64,000 bases of DNA from Jeotgalibacillus haloalkalitolerans (lineage in GTDB: Bacteria; Bacillota; Bacilli; Bacillales; Jeotgalibacillaceae): positions 620,001 through 684,000 of the forward strand of contig NZ_JAXQNN010000001.1 in the NCBI RefSeq assembly GCF_034427455.1, read 5' to 3'. Below, piece by piece: positions 1 to 9,005 of the stretch. A program made the translations under genes and the position numbers. Every line of letters begins with the position of its first letter. The stretch's first letter is position 1. The notes beneath the pieces were generated by a model, which ran no database searches, was not told where the DNA came from, and worked only from the letters and a program-made list of their open reading frames with translations.

Positions 1-158
1 TGCGTAACAGCAATCGAAGGGGGCCCGGTCGTTTTAGCATAAAAATATAACACAGTGACTGAAGCACCCCATAAAAACACGAACGTAATCATACTGAGCA
101 GAGCAAGCTGTAAAATCCTTATGCGCCGTCTCCTCTTCTTCCGCGAAACACGTCCCAA
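1..158 (-). CDS. pbpG: Class A penicillin-binding protein, N-terminal end only
   Basis: Only the first 52 codons lie in the window; the gene runs off the left edge. It starts at a TTG (complement of 156-158) preceded by AGGAGGCGGAGGCG. The translation has an arginine/lysine-rich cytoplasmic start (RKKRRRRIR), one transmembrane helix at about residues 17-41, then YAKTTGPPSIAVT, which resembles the junction between the membrane anchor and the glycosyltransferase domain of bifunctional PBPs. In B. subtilis, pbpG (ywhE) is divergent from speE, as here. The family polymerises and cross-links peptidoglycan; PbpG acts in spore wall synthesis. Assignment rests on the N-terminus and synteny, so the exact PBP is uncertain. 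Confidence 0.6.
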   Translation of the reverse strand, partial: MGRVSRKKRRRRIRILQLALLSMITFVFLWGASVTVLYFYAKTTGPPSIAVT

Positions 159-242
159 CGCCTCCGCCTCCTGTTTTTTTAACCTAGTATGTGCAGAACT
201 GCATGAAATTAATCTCTGAAACTGAAATAGAGTCAAGTCTGG

Positions 243-370
243 TAGCAGTCTTGTCTCAGATTGTCGCTGTTTTGGTCAGGCTTGTAGCAATCTCCGCCGG
301 ATGTGTAGCGATACACCCGGGAATATGTCGTTATCCTGACCAGCGTTGTAGCAATCGCTTCCCATACATG
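243..370 (+). repeat. 21-bp-phased intergenic array, family A (copy 1)
   Basis: The words TGTAGC/TGTCGC recur at 262, 283, 304, 326 and 347, with a looser match at 241. Spacing is 21 bp, or 22 bp after the unit carrying GATACACCCGGGAA. The remainder of 159-668 has no supported gene: the 7-residue periodicity seen when the array is translated is a by-product of 21 bp being seven codons and is broken by the 22-bp unit. Confidence 0.75.
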
Positions 371-668
371 TCGTATTAACAAATGAAGTCGCCAGCCCAC
401 ACTCTATTCAAGCCGCTAACAAACCCAAAGCCAGTTACCCAACTGTATTCCAAACCATTACCCCGCCAAAAAAGTTCATACAACCACCCCAAACAATCCA
501 AAAAACATCTTGAATTCTCCCCAAAAAAGTCTATACTTTTCCTCATGTGTGTTTTCTTTTCGAACAACGTGGAAAACACATTTAGTATGAAATGTTTTAT
601 AAGTTTTCAGGCAAAACTCAGTTCGCGATTGAATTGAATGTTGCTCATAACTTTTTTATACCATTTGA

Positions 669-794
669 GTATTTGATCGCAGTGGGGGACGGAGACTCCT
701 GCAGCGGAGAAGGGACAGGTGAGACCGTCAGGCAAAGCCTGAGGGGCTCACCGCCCGGCTGCGGAAAGCGGAGTCCCCCACGGAGATCAAATAC
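669..794 (+). repeat. Hairpin element 1 (type 1 core), upstream of speE
   Basis: Outer arms GTATTTGATC (669-678) and GATCAAATAC (785-794) are perfectly complementary, as are GTGGGGGAC (682-690) and GTCCCCCAC (773-781). The core holds GGAGACTCC, GGGACAGGTGAGACC, an apical CAGGC-AAA-GCCTG stem and GGGGCTCACCG. It ends about 50 bp before the speE start. Confidence 0.85.
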
Positions 795-842
795 GTTATC
801 CAATACAGACAAAATTTATTTAAATAAAAGGAGAAATGCAAA

Positions 843-1673
843 ATGGGCGGATTCTGGTTCACAGAAAAACAAACAGAAAACTTCGGTATCACAATGAAAA
901 TCAAACAAACACTACACTCGGAAAAAACAGACTTCCAGCAGCTCGACATGGCTGAAACAGAAGAATGGGGCAACATGCTCTTCCTTGACGGCATGGTCAT
1001 GACATCCCAAAAAGACGAATTCGTATACCACGAAATGGTCGCACACGTACCGCTTTTCACACACCCGAACCCTGAAAACGTACTTGTTGTAGGTGGTGGA
1101 GACGGCGGTGTAATCCGTGAAGTACTCAAGCACCCATCTGTAAAGAAAGCAACACTTGTTGAAATCGATGGCAAAGTAATCGAGTACTCAAAGAAATACC
1201 TTCCTGAAATTGCGGGAGACCTTGAAAATGAGCGCGTGGAAGTGATCGTTGGAGATGGCTTCATGCATATTGCTGAAAGTGAAAATGAGTATGATGTGAT
1301 CATGGTTGATTCAACTGAGCCTGTGGGGCCTGCAGTTAACCTGTTTACAAAAGGCTTCTATTCAGGCATTTCAAAAGCGCTGAAAGAAGACGGTATTTTT
1401 GTTGCACAGTCAGACAACCCTTGGTTCAAATCAGATCTGATCAAGCAGGTCATGAGCGATGTAAAGGAAATCTTCCCGATCACGCGCCTGTACACAGCCA
1501 ACATTCCAACGTACCCAAGCGGTCTTTGGGCGTTCACACTTGGATCTAAAAAGCATGATCCACTAAAAGTAGCAGAAGAAAGATTCCATGAAATTGATAC
1601 GAAGTATTACACAAAAGAGCTTCACAACGCAGCATTCGTTCTGCCGAAATTCGTGAAAGACTTAACTGAATAG
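843..1673 (+). CDS. speE: Spermidine synthase
   Basis: 276 residues, the usual bacterial length. It transfers the aminopropyl group of decarboxylated S-adenosylmethionine to putrescine, giving spermidine and methylthioadenosine, in the cytosol. The small N-terminal beta domain is followed by a Rossmann-type domain with the nucleotide-binding loop GGGDGG at residues 84-89 and the DSTEPVGPA segment near 155. [13 protein letters not shown] is characteristic of the family. The ATG at 843 has AAAGGAG 9 bp upstream. speB follows after 12 bp, so the two form a short polyamine operon: SpeB makes the putrescine that SpeE uses. Hairpin element 1 lies between any upstream promoter and the start codon. 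Confidence 0.97.
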   Translation: MGGFWFTEKQTENFGITMKIKQTLHSEKTDFQQLDMAETEEWGNMLFLDGMVMTSQKDEFVYHEMVAHVPLFTHPNPENVLVVGGGDGGVIREVLKHPSVKKATLVEIDGKVIEYSKKYLPEIAGDLENERVEVIVGDGFMHIAESENEYDVIMVDSTEPVGPAVNLFTKGFYSGISKALKEDGIFVAQSDNPWFKSDLIKQVMSDVKEIFPITRLYTANIPTYPSGLWAFTLGSKKHDPLKVAEERFHEIDTKYYTKELHNAAFVLPKFVKDLTE

Positions 1674-1685
1674 GAGGCATTCCCT

Positions 1686-2558
1686 GTGAAATTTGATGAG
1701 CAGTATTCAGGAAATGTTTTTATCAAAAGTCATCCCAATTATGAGGAAAGCCAGGCAGTCATTTACGGCATGCCGATGGACTGGACGGTCAGCTACCGTC
1801 CCGGTTCACGCTTCGGCCCTGCCCGCATCCGTGAGGTATCAATTGGCCTTGAAGAATACAGCCCGTACCTTGACCGCGAGCTGGATGAGGTGAAATATTT
1901 TGATGCAGGCGATATCCCGCTGCCGTTCGGTAATCCTTATAAAAGCATCGACTTAATCGAAGAATATATCGACTCTCTTTTAAAAGACGGAAAATTCCCA
2001 TTGGGCATGGGCGGAGAGCACCTTGTATCATGGCCAGTGATGAAGGCTGTTGCGAAAAAGTATGATGATCTTGCCATCATTCACTTTGACGCACACACAG
2101 ACCTTCGGACAGACTATGAAGGCGAAGAGCTTTCACACTCAACACCGATCCGTAAAATTGCTGAGCATATCGGTCCGAAAAATGTCTATTCTTTCGGGAT
2201 CCGTTCAGGCATGAAAGAAGAGTTTCAGTGGGCAAAAGAAAACGGCATGCACATTTCAAAGTTTGAAGTGCTTGAGCCGCTAAAAGAAATCCTGCCAACA
2301 CTTGCAGGACGCAATGTGTATGTAACGATTGATATCGACGTACTCGATCCGGCACACGCACCGGGTACCGGCACAGTTGACGCAGGCGGCATCACATCAC
2401 GTGAGCTGCTGGCATCAATCCACGCAATCGCAGGATCAGAAGTAAACGTGGTAGGCGCGGACTTAGTTGAAGTCGCGCCAGTCTATGACCACTCAGAACA
2501 AACGGCTAACACAGCCAGCAAAATGCTGCGCGAAATGCTGTTAGGGTTTGTGAAATAG
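1686..2558 (+). CDS. speB: Agmatinase
   Basis: 290 residues, ureohydrolase (arginase) family. It hydrolyses agmatine to putrescine and urea using a binuclear manganese centre. The metal ligands are visible in GGEH, the DAHTDLR segment and DIDVLDPAHAPGTG. The start is a GTG at 1686, with TAGGAGG overlapping the speE stop as ribosome-binding site. It is co-transcribed with speE and is closed by a strong hairpin terminator just after the stop. Out-of-frame readings here are shadows. Agmatinase rather than arginase is inferred from the pairing with speE. Confidence 0.95.
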   Translation: MKFDEQYSGNVFIKSHPNYEESQAVIYGMPMDWTVSYRPGSRFGPARIREVSIGLEEYSPYLDRELDEVKYFDAGDIPLPFGNPYKSIDLIEEYIDSLLKDGKFPLGMGGEHLVSWPVMKAVAKKYDDLAIIHFDAHTDLRTDYEGEELSHSTPIRKIAEHIGPKNVYSFGIRSGMKEEFQWAKENGMHISKFEVLEPLKEILPTLAGRNVYVTIDIDVLDPAHAPGTGTVDAGGITSRELLASIHAIAGSEVNVVGADLVEVAPVYDHSEQTANTASKMLREMLLGFVK

Positions 2559-2570
2559 AAGATTCGGGAA

Positions 2571-2596
2571 GACTGCGGCGAGCCGCAGTCTTTTTC
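2571..2596 (+). terminator. Rho-independent terminator of speE-speB
   Basis: Perfect 9-bp stem GACTGCGGC/GCCGCAGTC with a 2-nt loop followed by TTTTTC, starting 12 bp after the speB stop. Confidence 0.9.
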
Positions 2597-2629
2597 TGTT
2601 TCTGAGGGCTGTGGGATTTGCTGATACGG

Positions 2630-2960
2630 CACTCGGTTGTGGTGATACTGCACTCAATCGACAGAACACTGCACTCAACCCGGGTGTATCGCTACACCAA
2701 TCGCGCGCATACGACACTCAACAGCAACTATACGGCGTTCACCCGCGTACATCCTGCATTCACCAGGCCCTCTTCGTGCCCTTAAGTAACATGCTCTTAG
2801 TTTCTCAGTGGCATCAAGAGAGATGGCAGTGAAACCGGCTGTCACAGCACTCAACTGGGGTGATACAGCACTCAATCGGCAGAACACTGCACTCAACCCG
2901 GGTGTATCGCTACGCCAATCGCGCGCATACGACACTCAACAGCAACTATACGGCGTTCGA
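2630..2960 (+). repeat. 21-bp-phased intergenic array, family B, around a hairpin
   Basis: CACTC(A/G) words start at 2630, 2651, 2672 and, after a two-unit gap, 2715; they recur in the right half. The left half (2641-2740) and right half (2859-2958) are 100-bp direct repeats with three mismatches that I can count. Both contain GGGTGTATCGCTAC, the reverse complement of the family A signature. The hairpin at 2768-2820 lies between them. This fills the gap 2600-3030; no gene is supported. Confidence 0.75.
2768..2820. repeat. Inverted repeat embedded in array B
   Basis: Left arm CCCTCTTCGTGCCCTTAAG and right arm GGCATCAAGAG share a stem around CTCTT..TGCC. A closely related but much longer hairpin occurs at 23314-23378 inside an array of family A. 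Confidence 0.6.
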
Positions 2961-3029
2961 TCCCGCGTATCTCCACCCGGAATGGCTAAACTAAACCTGA
3001 ATTTTTCTGCCCATTCCCCACAACTTCCA

Positions 3030-3059
3030 TTGCATTTTACGCTCACCCTCTTTTATAAT
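3030..3059 (+). promoter_or_regulatory. Probable sigma-A promoter of ywiB-argS
   Basis: TTGCAT (3030-3035), 18-bp spacer, TATAAT (3054-3059), 37 bp before the ywiB start. Confidence 0.6.
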
Positions 3060-3096
3060 AGAAAGGTTATTAATTGAGCGAAACGGAGTGAGCAAG

Positions 3097-3528
3097 ATGG
3101 AAAACGCAACACCCGTCTCCATTCATCTGACAACAGTGATCACACAGCCCGATGGCTCAAAGGAAAAACTATCCCTGGAGTCTGAAGGGGAATGGATTCA
3201 AAAAAACAATATTGATTATTTAAAATATGAAGAAGAGCAAAACGGCGGCACCGTCCGGACCATTGTGAAAATGGAAGAAGACAGTGCGGTAATCCTGCGC
3301 AGTGGAGCGGTTAAGATGCGACTCGCTTTCAGACGCGGCGATAAAATGGTGAGCTCTTATGAAAGTGAACACGGCACACTTTCCCTTTTAACAAATACTA
3401 AAGCATACACACACCATACGCCAGGCAGAAAAGACGGACGTTTTCAAATTACGTACGGTCTTGAAATGCAGGGCTCAAGTGTTGGCACTTATAAAATGAC
3501 GATTGATTACAAGGAGGCTGTGCAATGA
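3097..3528 (+). CDS. ywiB: DUF1934 beta-barrel protein (YwiB type)
   Basis: 143 residues from the ATG at 3097. A GTG at 3088 is in frame, but the Shine-Dalgarno GGAGTGAG (3085-3092) overlaps it and is correctly spaced for 3097, so the later start is chosen. The sequence is rich in beta strands (lipocalin-like DUF1934 barrel): [14 protein letters not shown], then [16 protein letters not shown] and [13 protein letters not shown]. No signal peptide or membrane segment is seen, so it is probably cytosolic. The biochemical role is unknown. Its stop overlaps the argS start by 4 bp, implying translational coupling, and the pairing with argS is conserved in B. subtilis. Confidence 0.85.
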   Translation: MENATPVSIHLTTVITQPDGSKEKLSLESEGEWIQKNNIDYLKYEEEQNGGTVRTIVKMEEDSAVILRSGAVKMRLAFRRGDKMVSSYESEHGTLSLLTNTKAYTHHTPGRKDGRFQITYGLEMQGSSVGTYKMTIDYKEAVQ

Positions 3529-5195
3529 CCATTGCATTGGATGTACAGGAAAAACTGAAGCAGGAAATTAAGGATGCAGTATTAAAAGCAGGGCTCGCAA
3601 CTGAAGAGCAGCTGCCTGAAGTGATTTTAGAGACACCTAAAGATAAAGCGAACGGTGACTTTTCAACGAATATGGCGATGCAGCTTGCACGCGTAGCGAA
3701 AAAAGCGCCGCGTCAGATAGCACAGGACATCGTTGACAACTTTGATCAATCAAAAGCTTCTATTAAAGAACTCGATATCGCAGGGCCGGGGTTCATCAAC
3801 TTTTACATGGACAACTCATACCTGACTGACCTGATCCCGACAATCCTTACTGCAGGTGAGGCATATGGGGAAACAAATACAGGCGCGGGCGAAAAAGTAC
3901 AGGTTGAGTTTGTATCAGCGAACCCGACCGGAGACCTTCACCTTGGACATGCGCGTGGTGCGTCAGTTGGTGATTCACTGTCTAACGTTCTTGCAAAAGC
4001 AGGCTACGATGTGACACGCGAATATTATATTAACGATGCAGGTAACCAGATCCACAACCTTGCACTATCTGTTGAAGCACGCTATTTCCAGGCGCTTGGT
4101 CAGGATAAAGCAATGCCTGAAGACGGTTATCACGGTGCGGACATTATCGGAATTGCGAACACGCTTGCTGAAGAATTCGGTGACAAGTACGTGAATGCAT
4201 CTGAAGAAGAGCGTTATGAATTCTTCCGTGAATACGGGTTAAAGTACGAGCTGAAAAAGCTCCAGGACGACCTGGAAGCATTCCGCGTTCCATTTGACGT
4301 ATGGTTCTCTGAAACATCACTTTACAAAAGCGGTAAAATTGACGATGCGCTAAAAGTGTTAAAGGATAACGGCCACATTTATGAAGAAGACGGTGCAACA
4401 TGGTTCCGTTCTACAGAGCTTGGTGACGATAAAGACCGCGTGCTGATCAAAAATGACGGTTCATACACGTACCTGACGCCTGACCTTGCTTATCACCGTG
4501 ATAAGTTTGAGCGTGGATTTGGTAAAGTGATTAACATCTGGGGTGCCGATCACCACGGCTATATTCCGCGTATGAAAGCGGCTGTTGAGGCACTTGGTTA
4601 CAACCGTGAAAACCTTGAAGTTGAAGTCATCCAGATGGTTCAGCTGTATAAAGACGGCGAGAAAATGAAGATGAGTAAGCGTACAGGTAAAGCTGTAACA
4701 ATGCGTGAGCTTGTGGATGAAGTTGGTCTTGATGCCGTACGTTACTTCTTCGCCATGCGTTCAGGCGACTCACATATGGACTTTGACCTGGATCTAGCCG
4801 TGTCACAATCAAATGAAAACCCTGTGTATTACGCACAATATGCACACGCACGTATTTGCAGTATTCTGCGTTCAGCAGAGGAGCAGGGCTTCAGCTTTGC
4901 GGATCAGGCTGATGTATCACTGATCGGTACTGAAAAAGAAATCGACCTGCTGAAAAAGCTTGGTGAATTCCCGCAGGTAGTCGGTACAGCTGCGCAAATG
5001 CGTACACCGCACCGTGTTGCAACGTATATCAATGAGCTTGCTTCAGCATTCCACAGCTTCTACAATGCGAATAAAGTACTTGATGCAGAAGCACCTGAGC
5101 TGACAAAAGCACGTCTCAACCTGATTCAGGCAGTACGCCAGACAATCAGCAATGCACTGAAGCTGATTGGTGTAGCAGCGCCTGAGCAAATGTAA
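3525..5195 (+). CDS. argS: Arginyl-tRNA synthetase
   Basis: 556 residues, class I synthetase that charges tRNA-Arg. The N-terminal additional domain (about 1-110) is followed by the Rossmann catalytic core with the HIGH-type motif HLGH at 139-142 and KMSK at 382-385 (context [17 protein letters not shown]), then the helical DALR anticodon-binding domain to the C-terminus. ATG at 3525 overlaps the ywiB stop (ATGA). A terminator follows the stop directly, so ywiB-argS is a two-gene unit. Confidence 0.98.
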   Translation: MTIALDVQEKLKQEIKDAVLKAGLATEEQLPEVILETPKDKANGDFSTNMAMQLARVAKKAPRQIAQDIVDNFDQSKASIKELDIAGPGFINFYMDNSYLTDLIPTILTAGEAYGETNTGAGEKVQVEFVSANPTGDLHLGHARGASVGDSLSNVLAKAGYDVTREYYINDAGNQIHNLALSVEARYFQALGQDKAMPEDGYHGADIIGIANTLAEEFGDKYVNASEEERYEFFREYGLKYELKKLQDDLEAFRVPFDVWFSETSLYKSGKIDDALKVLKDNGHIYEEDGATWFRSTELGDDKDRVLIKNDGSYTYLTPDLAYHRDKFERGFGKVINIWGADHHGYIPRMKAAVEALGYNRENLEVEVIQMVQLYKDGEKMKMSKRTGKAVTMRELVDEVGLDAVRYFFAMRSGDSHMDFDLDLAVSQSNENPVYYAQYAHARICSILRSAEEQGFSFADQADVSLIGTEKEIDLLKKLGEFPQVVGTAAQMRTPHRVATYINELASAFHSFYNANKVLDAEAPELTKARLNLIQAVRQTISNALKLIGVAAPEQM

Positions 5196-5206
5196 TGACT
5201 TTTAAA

Positions 5207-5234
5207 AACTGTCTCTATGTGAGGCAGTTTTTTT
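5207..5234 (+). terminator. Rho-independent terminator of argS
   Basis: AACTGTCTC paired with GAGGCAGTT (one G-U pair), followed by a run of T. Confidence 0.85.
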
Positions 5235-5338
5235 GTGGTTAAAAAAGCAGTTAGATTGTATAGGTATTTAGATGTGTATATCATTGATTAGTAGGGTATA
5301 TGTAAAATAAATACCATTTTTCTAGAAAGGATGTTGAG

Positions 5339-5767
5339 ATGAAGAAGCTTCTGTTATTTACAGGAACTGTCTTTCTGTTAACGGCCTGTAATGAGGAAGA
5401 GTCACCAGATTACATTTTTACAGGTGAGGGAGAGCACTGGGAGGCCAATTTGGAAATGACGGAGTTCGTCAGTGATGATGACCAGGAAATGATGGAGCAA
5501 TCTTTTACCCTGACCTTTAAAGGAGAGAATGAAGACCTTTTGGGATCGGATCGAACAGGAGAAGTCATTGGTGGATATGTTTCGAGTGATGGAGAGTACG
5601 CGACGACATGGGGATTTAACGAACAATCAATTGAAGACACCTTATTTACAACTACCAGAAATACTGCGTTGGAATATAGTTCTTTTTCTGAGACTGAGAC
5701 AATCGAAATATTCGTTGAATGGGAAGGCGGAAACGAAGAAATGTTTGAAATCACATCATCAGAGTAA
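5339..5767 (+). CDS. Small secreted lipoprotein of unknown function
   Basis: 142 residues. It has a lipoprotein signal peptide MKKLLLFTGTVFLLTAC with the lipidated cysteine at residue 17, so it should be anchored on the outer face of the membrane. The mature part is acidic and predicted to be beta-rich (GEGEHWEANLEM, QSFTLTFKGEN, ETIEIFVEWEGG), like many small Bacillus lipoproteins. I recognise no family. AAAGGATG precedes the ATG at 5339. It is monocistronic or loosely linked to the following gene 84 bp away. Confidence 0.75.
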   Translation: MKKLLLFTGTVFLLTACNEEESPDYIFTGEGEHWEANLEMTEFVSDDDQEMMEQSFTLTFKGENEDLLGSDRTGEVIGGYVSSDGEYATTWGFNEQSIEDTLFTTTRNTALEYSSFSETETIEIFVEWEGGNEEMFEITSSE

Positions 5768-5851
5768 CCACTCAGGTCTTTCACGATCTGGGTTTTTATG
5801 TGAAGGATTTTCTCTTAAACGTCTCGAATAACCATATTTGGAGGTGATCAC

Positions 5852-6760
5852 ATGAATATTTTAAATAAACACCTGACAAAGGATCAGAAAATCGCAATTA
5901 ACTTATACATATCCCGTGATGCAAGGGAAGTGGATAGAGCGTTTCATGCTTTCAGGCAGGGAGAAGGATCTCCTGAAGCTGTTATTCACGCACTCGAAGC
6001 TTATCAGAACAGAGATGGCGGATTTGGTCATGCCATTGAACCGGATCGCAGGATGGTGGACTCGAGCGTCATTGATACAACTGTTGCATTGCAATATATC
6101 ATGCAGCTGCCGATCAGCTCCCGCCATCCAATGGTTACAAAAGCCCTGAACTATCTGGAAAAGCAGTACGACGGTGAGAAAAAACTGTTTCCAATTGTGC
6201 CGGCAATTGTGAATCATGTGCCGCGTGCTCCCTGGTGGACTGTCAATGAAGCAGGTGAAAGGGGCTTTGAAAAGACGCCCGGCAACCCGTCAGCAGAAAT
6301 CCTCGGCTATTTTCAGAGGTGTCAGCCTCATTCAATATTTACAGCAAAGCTTGAAACAGATGTAATTAACCGGCTGCGTGAAATCACTGAATGGGATATG
6401 CACGAAATCCAGTGCTATTACAGACTGGCTGAACTGACACCAAAAGAGGGGCTGAAAGAGGAAATCATTCATAAAATCAGGGAGCTGGTTCAGTTCGCTA
6501 ATCCGGAAGAATGGAATGGATATGGACTTAAGCCGCTTCAATTAATTACAAACACCCAATCACCTTTATACAATGAATTTGAAGATCTGGCTGAGGAAAA
6601 TGCCAGGTGGTATGCAGAGCAGCTGCACAAGGAAGGCTACTGGAACCCTTCATGGGAATGGGGTCAGTATCCGGTCGAGTGGGAGCTGTCTAAAAAAGAG
6701 TGGCAGAGTTACCTCACAGTAAACGCGTGCCATCCGCCGCAGTATTTACTTCAATTATGA
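5852..6760 (+). CDS. Prenyltransferase/squalene-cyclase-like toroid protein
   Basis: 302 residues, soluble. AYQNRDGGFGHAIEPD near residues 51-66 resembles the QW/DGG repeats of terpenoid cyclases and prenyltransferases, and alternating helices (ALQYIMQL, KALNYLEKQYDGEKKLFP, EGYWNPSWEWGQYP) fit an alpha/alpha toroid. The catalytic DXDD of squalene cyclases is not seen, so the enzyme activity is unknown; similar proteins are annotated as hypothetical in many Bacillales. GGAGGTGATCAC precedes the ATG. Convergent with the peroxiredoxin gene across a shared hairpin. Confidence 0.75.
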   Translation: MNILNKHLTKDQKIAINLYISRDAREVDRAFHAFRQGEGSPEAVIHALEAYQNRDGGFGHAIEPDRRMVDSSVIDTTVALQYIMQLPISSRHPMVTKALNYLEKQYDGEKKLFPIVPAIVNHVPRAPWWTVNEAGERGFEKTPGNPSAEILGYFQRCQPHSIFTAKLETDVINRLREITEWDMHEIQCYYRLAELTPKEGLKEEIIHKIRELVQFANPEEWNGYGLKPLQLITNTQSPLYNEFEDLAEENARWYAEQLHKEGYWNPSWEWGQYPVEWELSKKEWQSYLTVNACHPPQYLLQL

Positions 6761-6796
6761 AAACAGCCGGACTCCTCAAATAGGGTCCGGCTGTTT
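6761..6796. terminator. Bidirectional terminator hairpin
   Basis: Perfect 12-bp stem AAACAGCCGGAC/GTCCGGCTGTTT between two convergent genes. The ends of the stem supply short T runs on both strands. Confidence 0.85.
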
Positions 6797-6798
6797 GC

Positions 6799-7443
6799 TT
6801 AAATATTTTTCACGAATTCAATGACTTTTTCAGGCGGTGTGCGATAAGTATAATCAGCATCCACCTCAGCAAATAGAATGGTACCTGATGAATCTACTAC
6901 AAAGGTTGCCGGTTTAGGCAGTTCCCAATCGTCATTACCGTTGTGACCTGCTACATCAAGTCCTGAATCTTTGTAAATCTCAATCAGATAATCAGGCATA
7001 TTAAATACAAGATTAAATTGATCAGCAACTTTATTTCCGACATCACTTAGCACTGTAAATTCAAGATTGTTCTTTTCTTTTGTGTTTAGTGAAGCATCAG
7101 GGATTTCCGGGCTGATCGCAACGAGCGTTGCACCTGCTGCTTCGATTTCTGAAAGCTTATTCTGGTAAGCCTTCAATTCAAGATTACAATATGGGCACCA
7201 GCCCCCGCGATAAAATGTAAGAATAACAGGGCCCTCAGACAATAAGTTTTTAATAGAAACCTGTTTTCCAGTAGCATCAGGCAGCGTAAAGTCAGGAATC
7301 TGATCTCCTTTTTTTAGGCCCTGCGCTACACCTGACTCTTCAAGTTCCTGCGTGGCCTGAGCCATTAATCGCTGCTTTTCTTCAGGTGCTTTTTTCTTAA
7401 ACTGGTCTTTATACGTTTTAATTTCTTCTAATAAAGTAGACAT
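6799..7443 (-). CDS. Peroxiredoxin-like (AhpC/TSA family) protein
   Basis: 214 residues from the ATG at 7443-7441, chosen because AAGGGAGGG lies 7 bp upstream; an in-frame start further upstream has no such signal. After a helical N-terminal extension (1-45), the thioredoxin-fold AhpC/TSA domain carries FYRGGWCPYC with C83 and C86, the presumed redox pair; the CxxC arrangement differs from the single peroxidatic Cys of classical 2-Cys AhpC. It probably reduces peroxides or protein disulfides in the cytosol. Divergent from the yrrT-type gene. The natural reductant cannot be inferred. Confidence 0.88.
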   Translation of the reverse strand: MSTLLEEIKTYKDQFKKKAPEEKQRLMAQATQELEESGVAQGLKKGDQIPDFTLPDATGKQVSIKNLLSEGPVILTFYRGGWCPYCNLELKAYQNKLSEIEAAGATLVAISPEIPDASLNTKEKNNLEFTVLSDVGNKVADQFNLVFNMPDYLIEIYKDSGLDVAGHNGNDDWELPKPATFVVDSSGTILFAEVDADYTYRTPPEKVIEFVKNI

Positions 7444-7629
7444 GTCATTCCCTCCCTTAAAGGTTCGCTTTAAACCATACCAGATCAGTCGGGTTTTTTC
7501 ATGGATTTTGCTTATTTTAAATACAATACGCGTGACAACTACATTATTTTTTGATAATATAGTCACCGTCCCGGTTAATTCCGAGTATGTTGATAAGAAT
7601 AATAAAATTTGAATGGAGTGGACCCCGAA

Positions 7630-8265
7630 ATGGGACGCGAATTTGTAGAAATCTTTGATGAATGGGCAGACAGCTATGATGCATCAGTCAGCGGACAGGA
7701 TGAAGAATATGCAGCAGTTTTCGAGCATTATGACACGATCCTTGAAGAAGTAGCCTCAAAAGCTACTGGACATACGGTTGAATTTGGTCCCGGCACAGGC
7801 AATCTGACTGAAAAGCTTTTAGCAAAAGGTCTTAACGTTACAGCCTACGAGCCAAATAACGCCATGCGTATACGCACGCAGGAGCGCTTTCCTGCTTTAA
7901 ATATCTCGGATGGAGACTTCCTGGATTTCGAATTGACTGGCCAGCCTGATACATTCGTCAGTACCTACGCTTTTCACCATCTAACAGATGAGGAGAAAGC
8001 GAAAGCGGCACAGATCTATGCATCCAAACTGGCAGCTGACGGACAGATTATTTTCGCTGACACCATTTTTGAAACAGAAGAAGCAAAACTTGCCCAGTGG
8101 AAAAAAGTAGAACAGCAGGGCTACCATAATCTACTGGAAGATTTGAAAAGAGAATACTACACTACCATTCCTGTGATGAATGAGCTGCTGGATGAAGCAG
8201 GATTCTCTGTCTCATTTAAAAGGTTGAATGAATATGTGTGGCTGATTCATGCAGTGAAGAAGTAA
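7630..8265 (+). CDS. yrrT: SAM-dependent methyltransferase (YrrT family)
   Basis: 211 residues from the ATG at 7630 (MGREFVEIFDEWADSYD, matching the YrrT start); a TTG at 7609 is in frame but its upstream lacks a ribosome-binding site, while GGAGTGG is well placed for 7630. Class I methyltransferase fold with the SAM loop EFGPGTGNL near residue 50 and AFHHLTDEEK. In B. subtilis, yrrT heads the yrrT-mtnN-mccA-mccB sulfur-recycling operon; here luxS takes the place next to mccA. The substrate is unknown. Confidence 0.88.
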   Translation: MGREFVEIFDEWADSYDASVSGQDEEYAAVFEHYDTILEEVASKATGHTVEFGPGTGNLTEKLLAKGLNVTAYEPNNAMRIRTQERFPALNISDGDFLDFELTGQPDTFVSTYAFHHLTDEEKAKAAQIYASKLAADGQIIFADTIFETEEAKLAQWKKVEQQGYHNLLEDLKREYYTTIPVMNELLDEAGFSVSFKRLNEYVWLIHAVKK

Positions 8266-8311
8266 GGGTGAATATAAGTTTTGGTGATGTATGAGAATTT
8301 AGAAACACTCA

Positions 8312-8447
8312 GTTAATCGTAGCGTAAGGCGGCGACTCCGGGACGAATAGAGGGAAGCTGAGACCCCACAGCCGAAGGCGAGCGATAAAGATTGGACCAC
8401 AAAACGGTCCACCGTCCGGAAAGCGTCCGCCTGAAGCGCAGATTAAC
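8312..8447 (+). repeat. Hairpin element 2 (type 2 core), upstream of luxS
   Basis: Arms GTTAATC (8312-8318) and GATTAAC (8441-8447); inner AGGCGGCGAC pairs with GTCCGCCT. The side hairpin reads GGACC-ACAAAAC-GGTCC, which covaries with element 12. Fills most of the 8266-8531 gap. Confidence 0.85.
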
Positions 8448-8531
8448 GGTTAACGAATGGAAATCCCTGTACATCCCATCACTGAACCAGTTAAGATAAA
8501 CACAATCACACTTTCAAAGGAGAGATTTCAC

Positions 8532-9005
8532 ATGACAAAAAAAATGAATGTAGAAAGCTTTAATCTTGACCACACGAAAGTAAAAGCACCTTACGTACGA
8601 CTGGTAGGTGTAACAAAAGGACAGCATGGCGATGCGATCCATAAATATGACCTGCGCTTTAAGCAGCCGAACAAAGAGCATATGAAAATGGACGGTCTTC
8701 ATTCAATTGAGCACTTAATGGCTGAAAATATCCGTAATCACCTGGATAACGTGGTGGATATCGGTCCAATGGGCTGCCAGACAGGATTCTATCTTGCAGT
8801 ATTAAATCATGACAACTATGATGAGATCCTCGATGCGATTGAAGCTACGCTTAATGACGTGTTAAAAGCTGATGAAGTACCGGCGTGCAACGAAGTGCAG
8901 TGCGGCTGGGCAGCGAACCACAGCCTTGAAGGTGCAAAGGAAATTGCTGCTGATATGCTTGCAAAGCGCGATGAGTGGAAAGACGTTTTTGGTGAGGACG
9001 CATAA
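8532..9005 (+). CDS. luxS: S-ribosylhomocysteine lyase
   Basis: 157 residues from the ATG at 8532 (AAAGGAG upstream). LuxS cleaves S-ribosylhomocysteine to homocysteine and DPD, the precursor of the AI-2 signal. The zinc-binding HxxEH motif is at H57-E60-H61 (HSIEHLMAE), and the catalytic-cysteine region is seen in [10 protein letters not shown] with the CNEVQCGW zinc ligand later. mccA starts at the base after the luxS stop, and mccB follows, so the homocysteine made here feeds directly into reverse transsulfuration. No mtnN/pfs gene, which would supply the substrate, is present in the window. Confidence 0.97.
   Translation: MTKKMNVESFNLDHTKVKAPYVRLVGVTKGQHGDAIHKYDLRFKQPNKEHMKMDGLHSIEHLMAENIRNHLDNVVDIGPMGCQTGFYLAVLNHDNYDEILDAIEATLNDVLKADEVPACNEVQCGWAANHSLEGAKEIAADMLAKRDEWKDVFGEDA

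Noticed and set aside
191-379. 62-codon frame with a seven-residue VAI repeat
   Set aside because: The periodicity arises because 21 bp is seven codons; the 22-bp units break the frame and other copies have no matching peptide.
669-794. Insertion sequence or MITE with constant terminal repeats
   Set aside because: Terminal arms differ between copies, no transposase is present, and no consistent target-site duplication was seen at the ends inspected.
592-897. Open reading frame across hairpin element 1
   Set aside because: It and similar frames (for example 30442-30828, 30615-30980 and 51337-51543) are translations of the hairpin core, giving the recurring SPSGFA-type peptides. No ribosome-binding site fits and the frame is not kept between copies.
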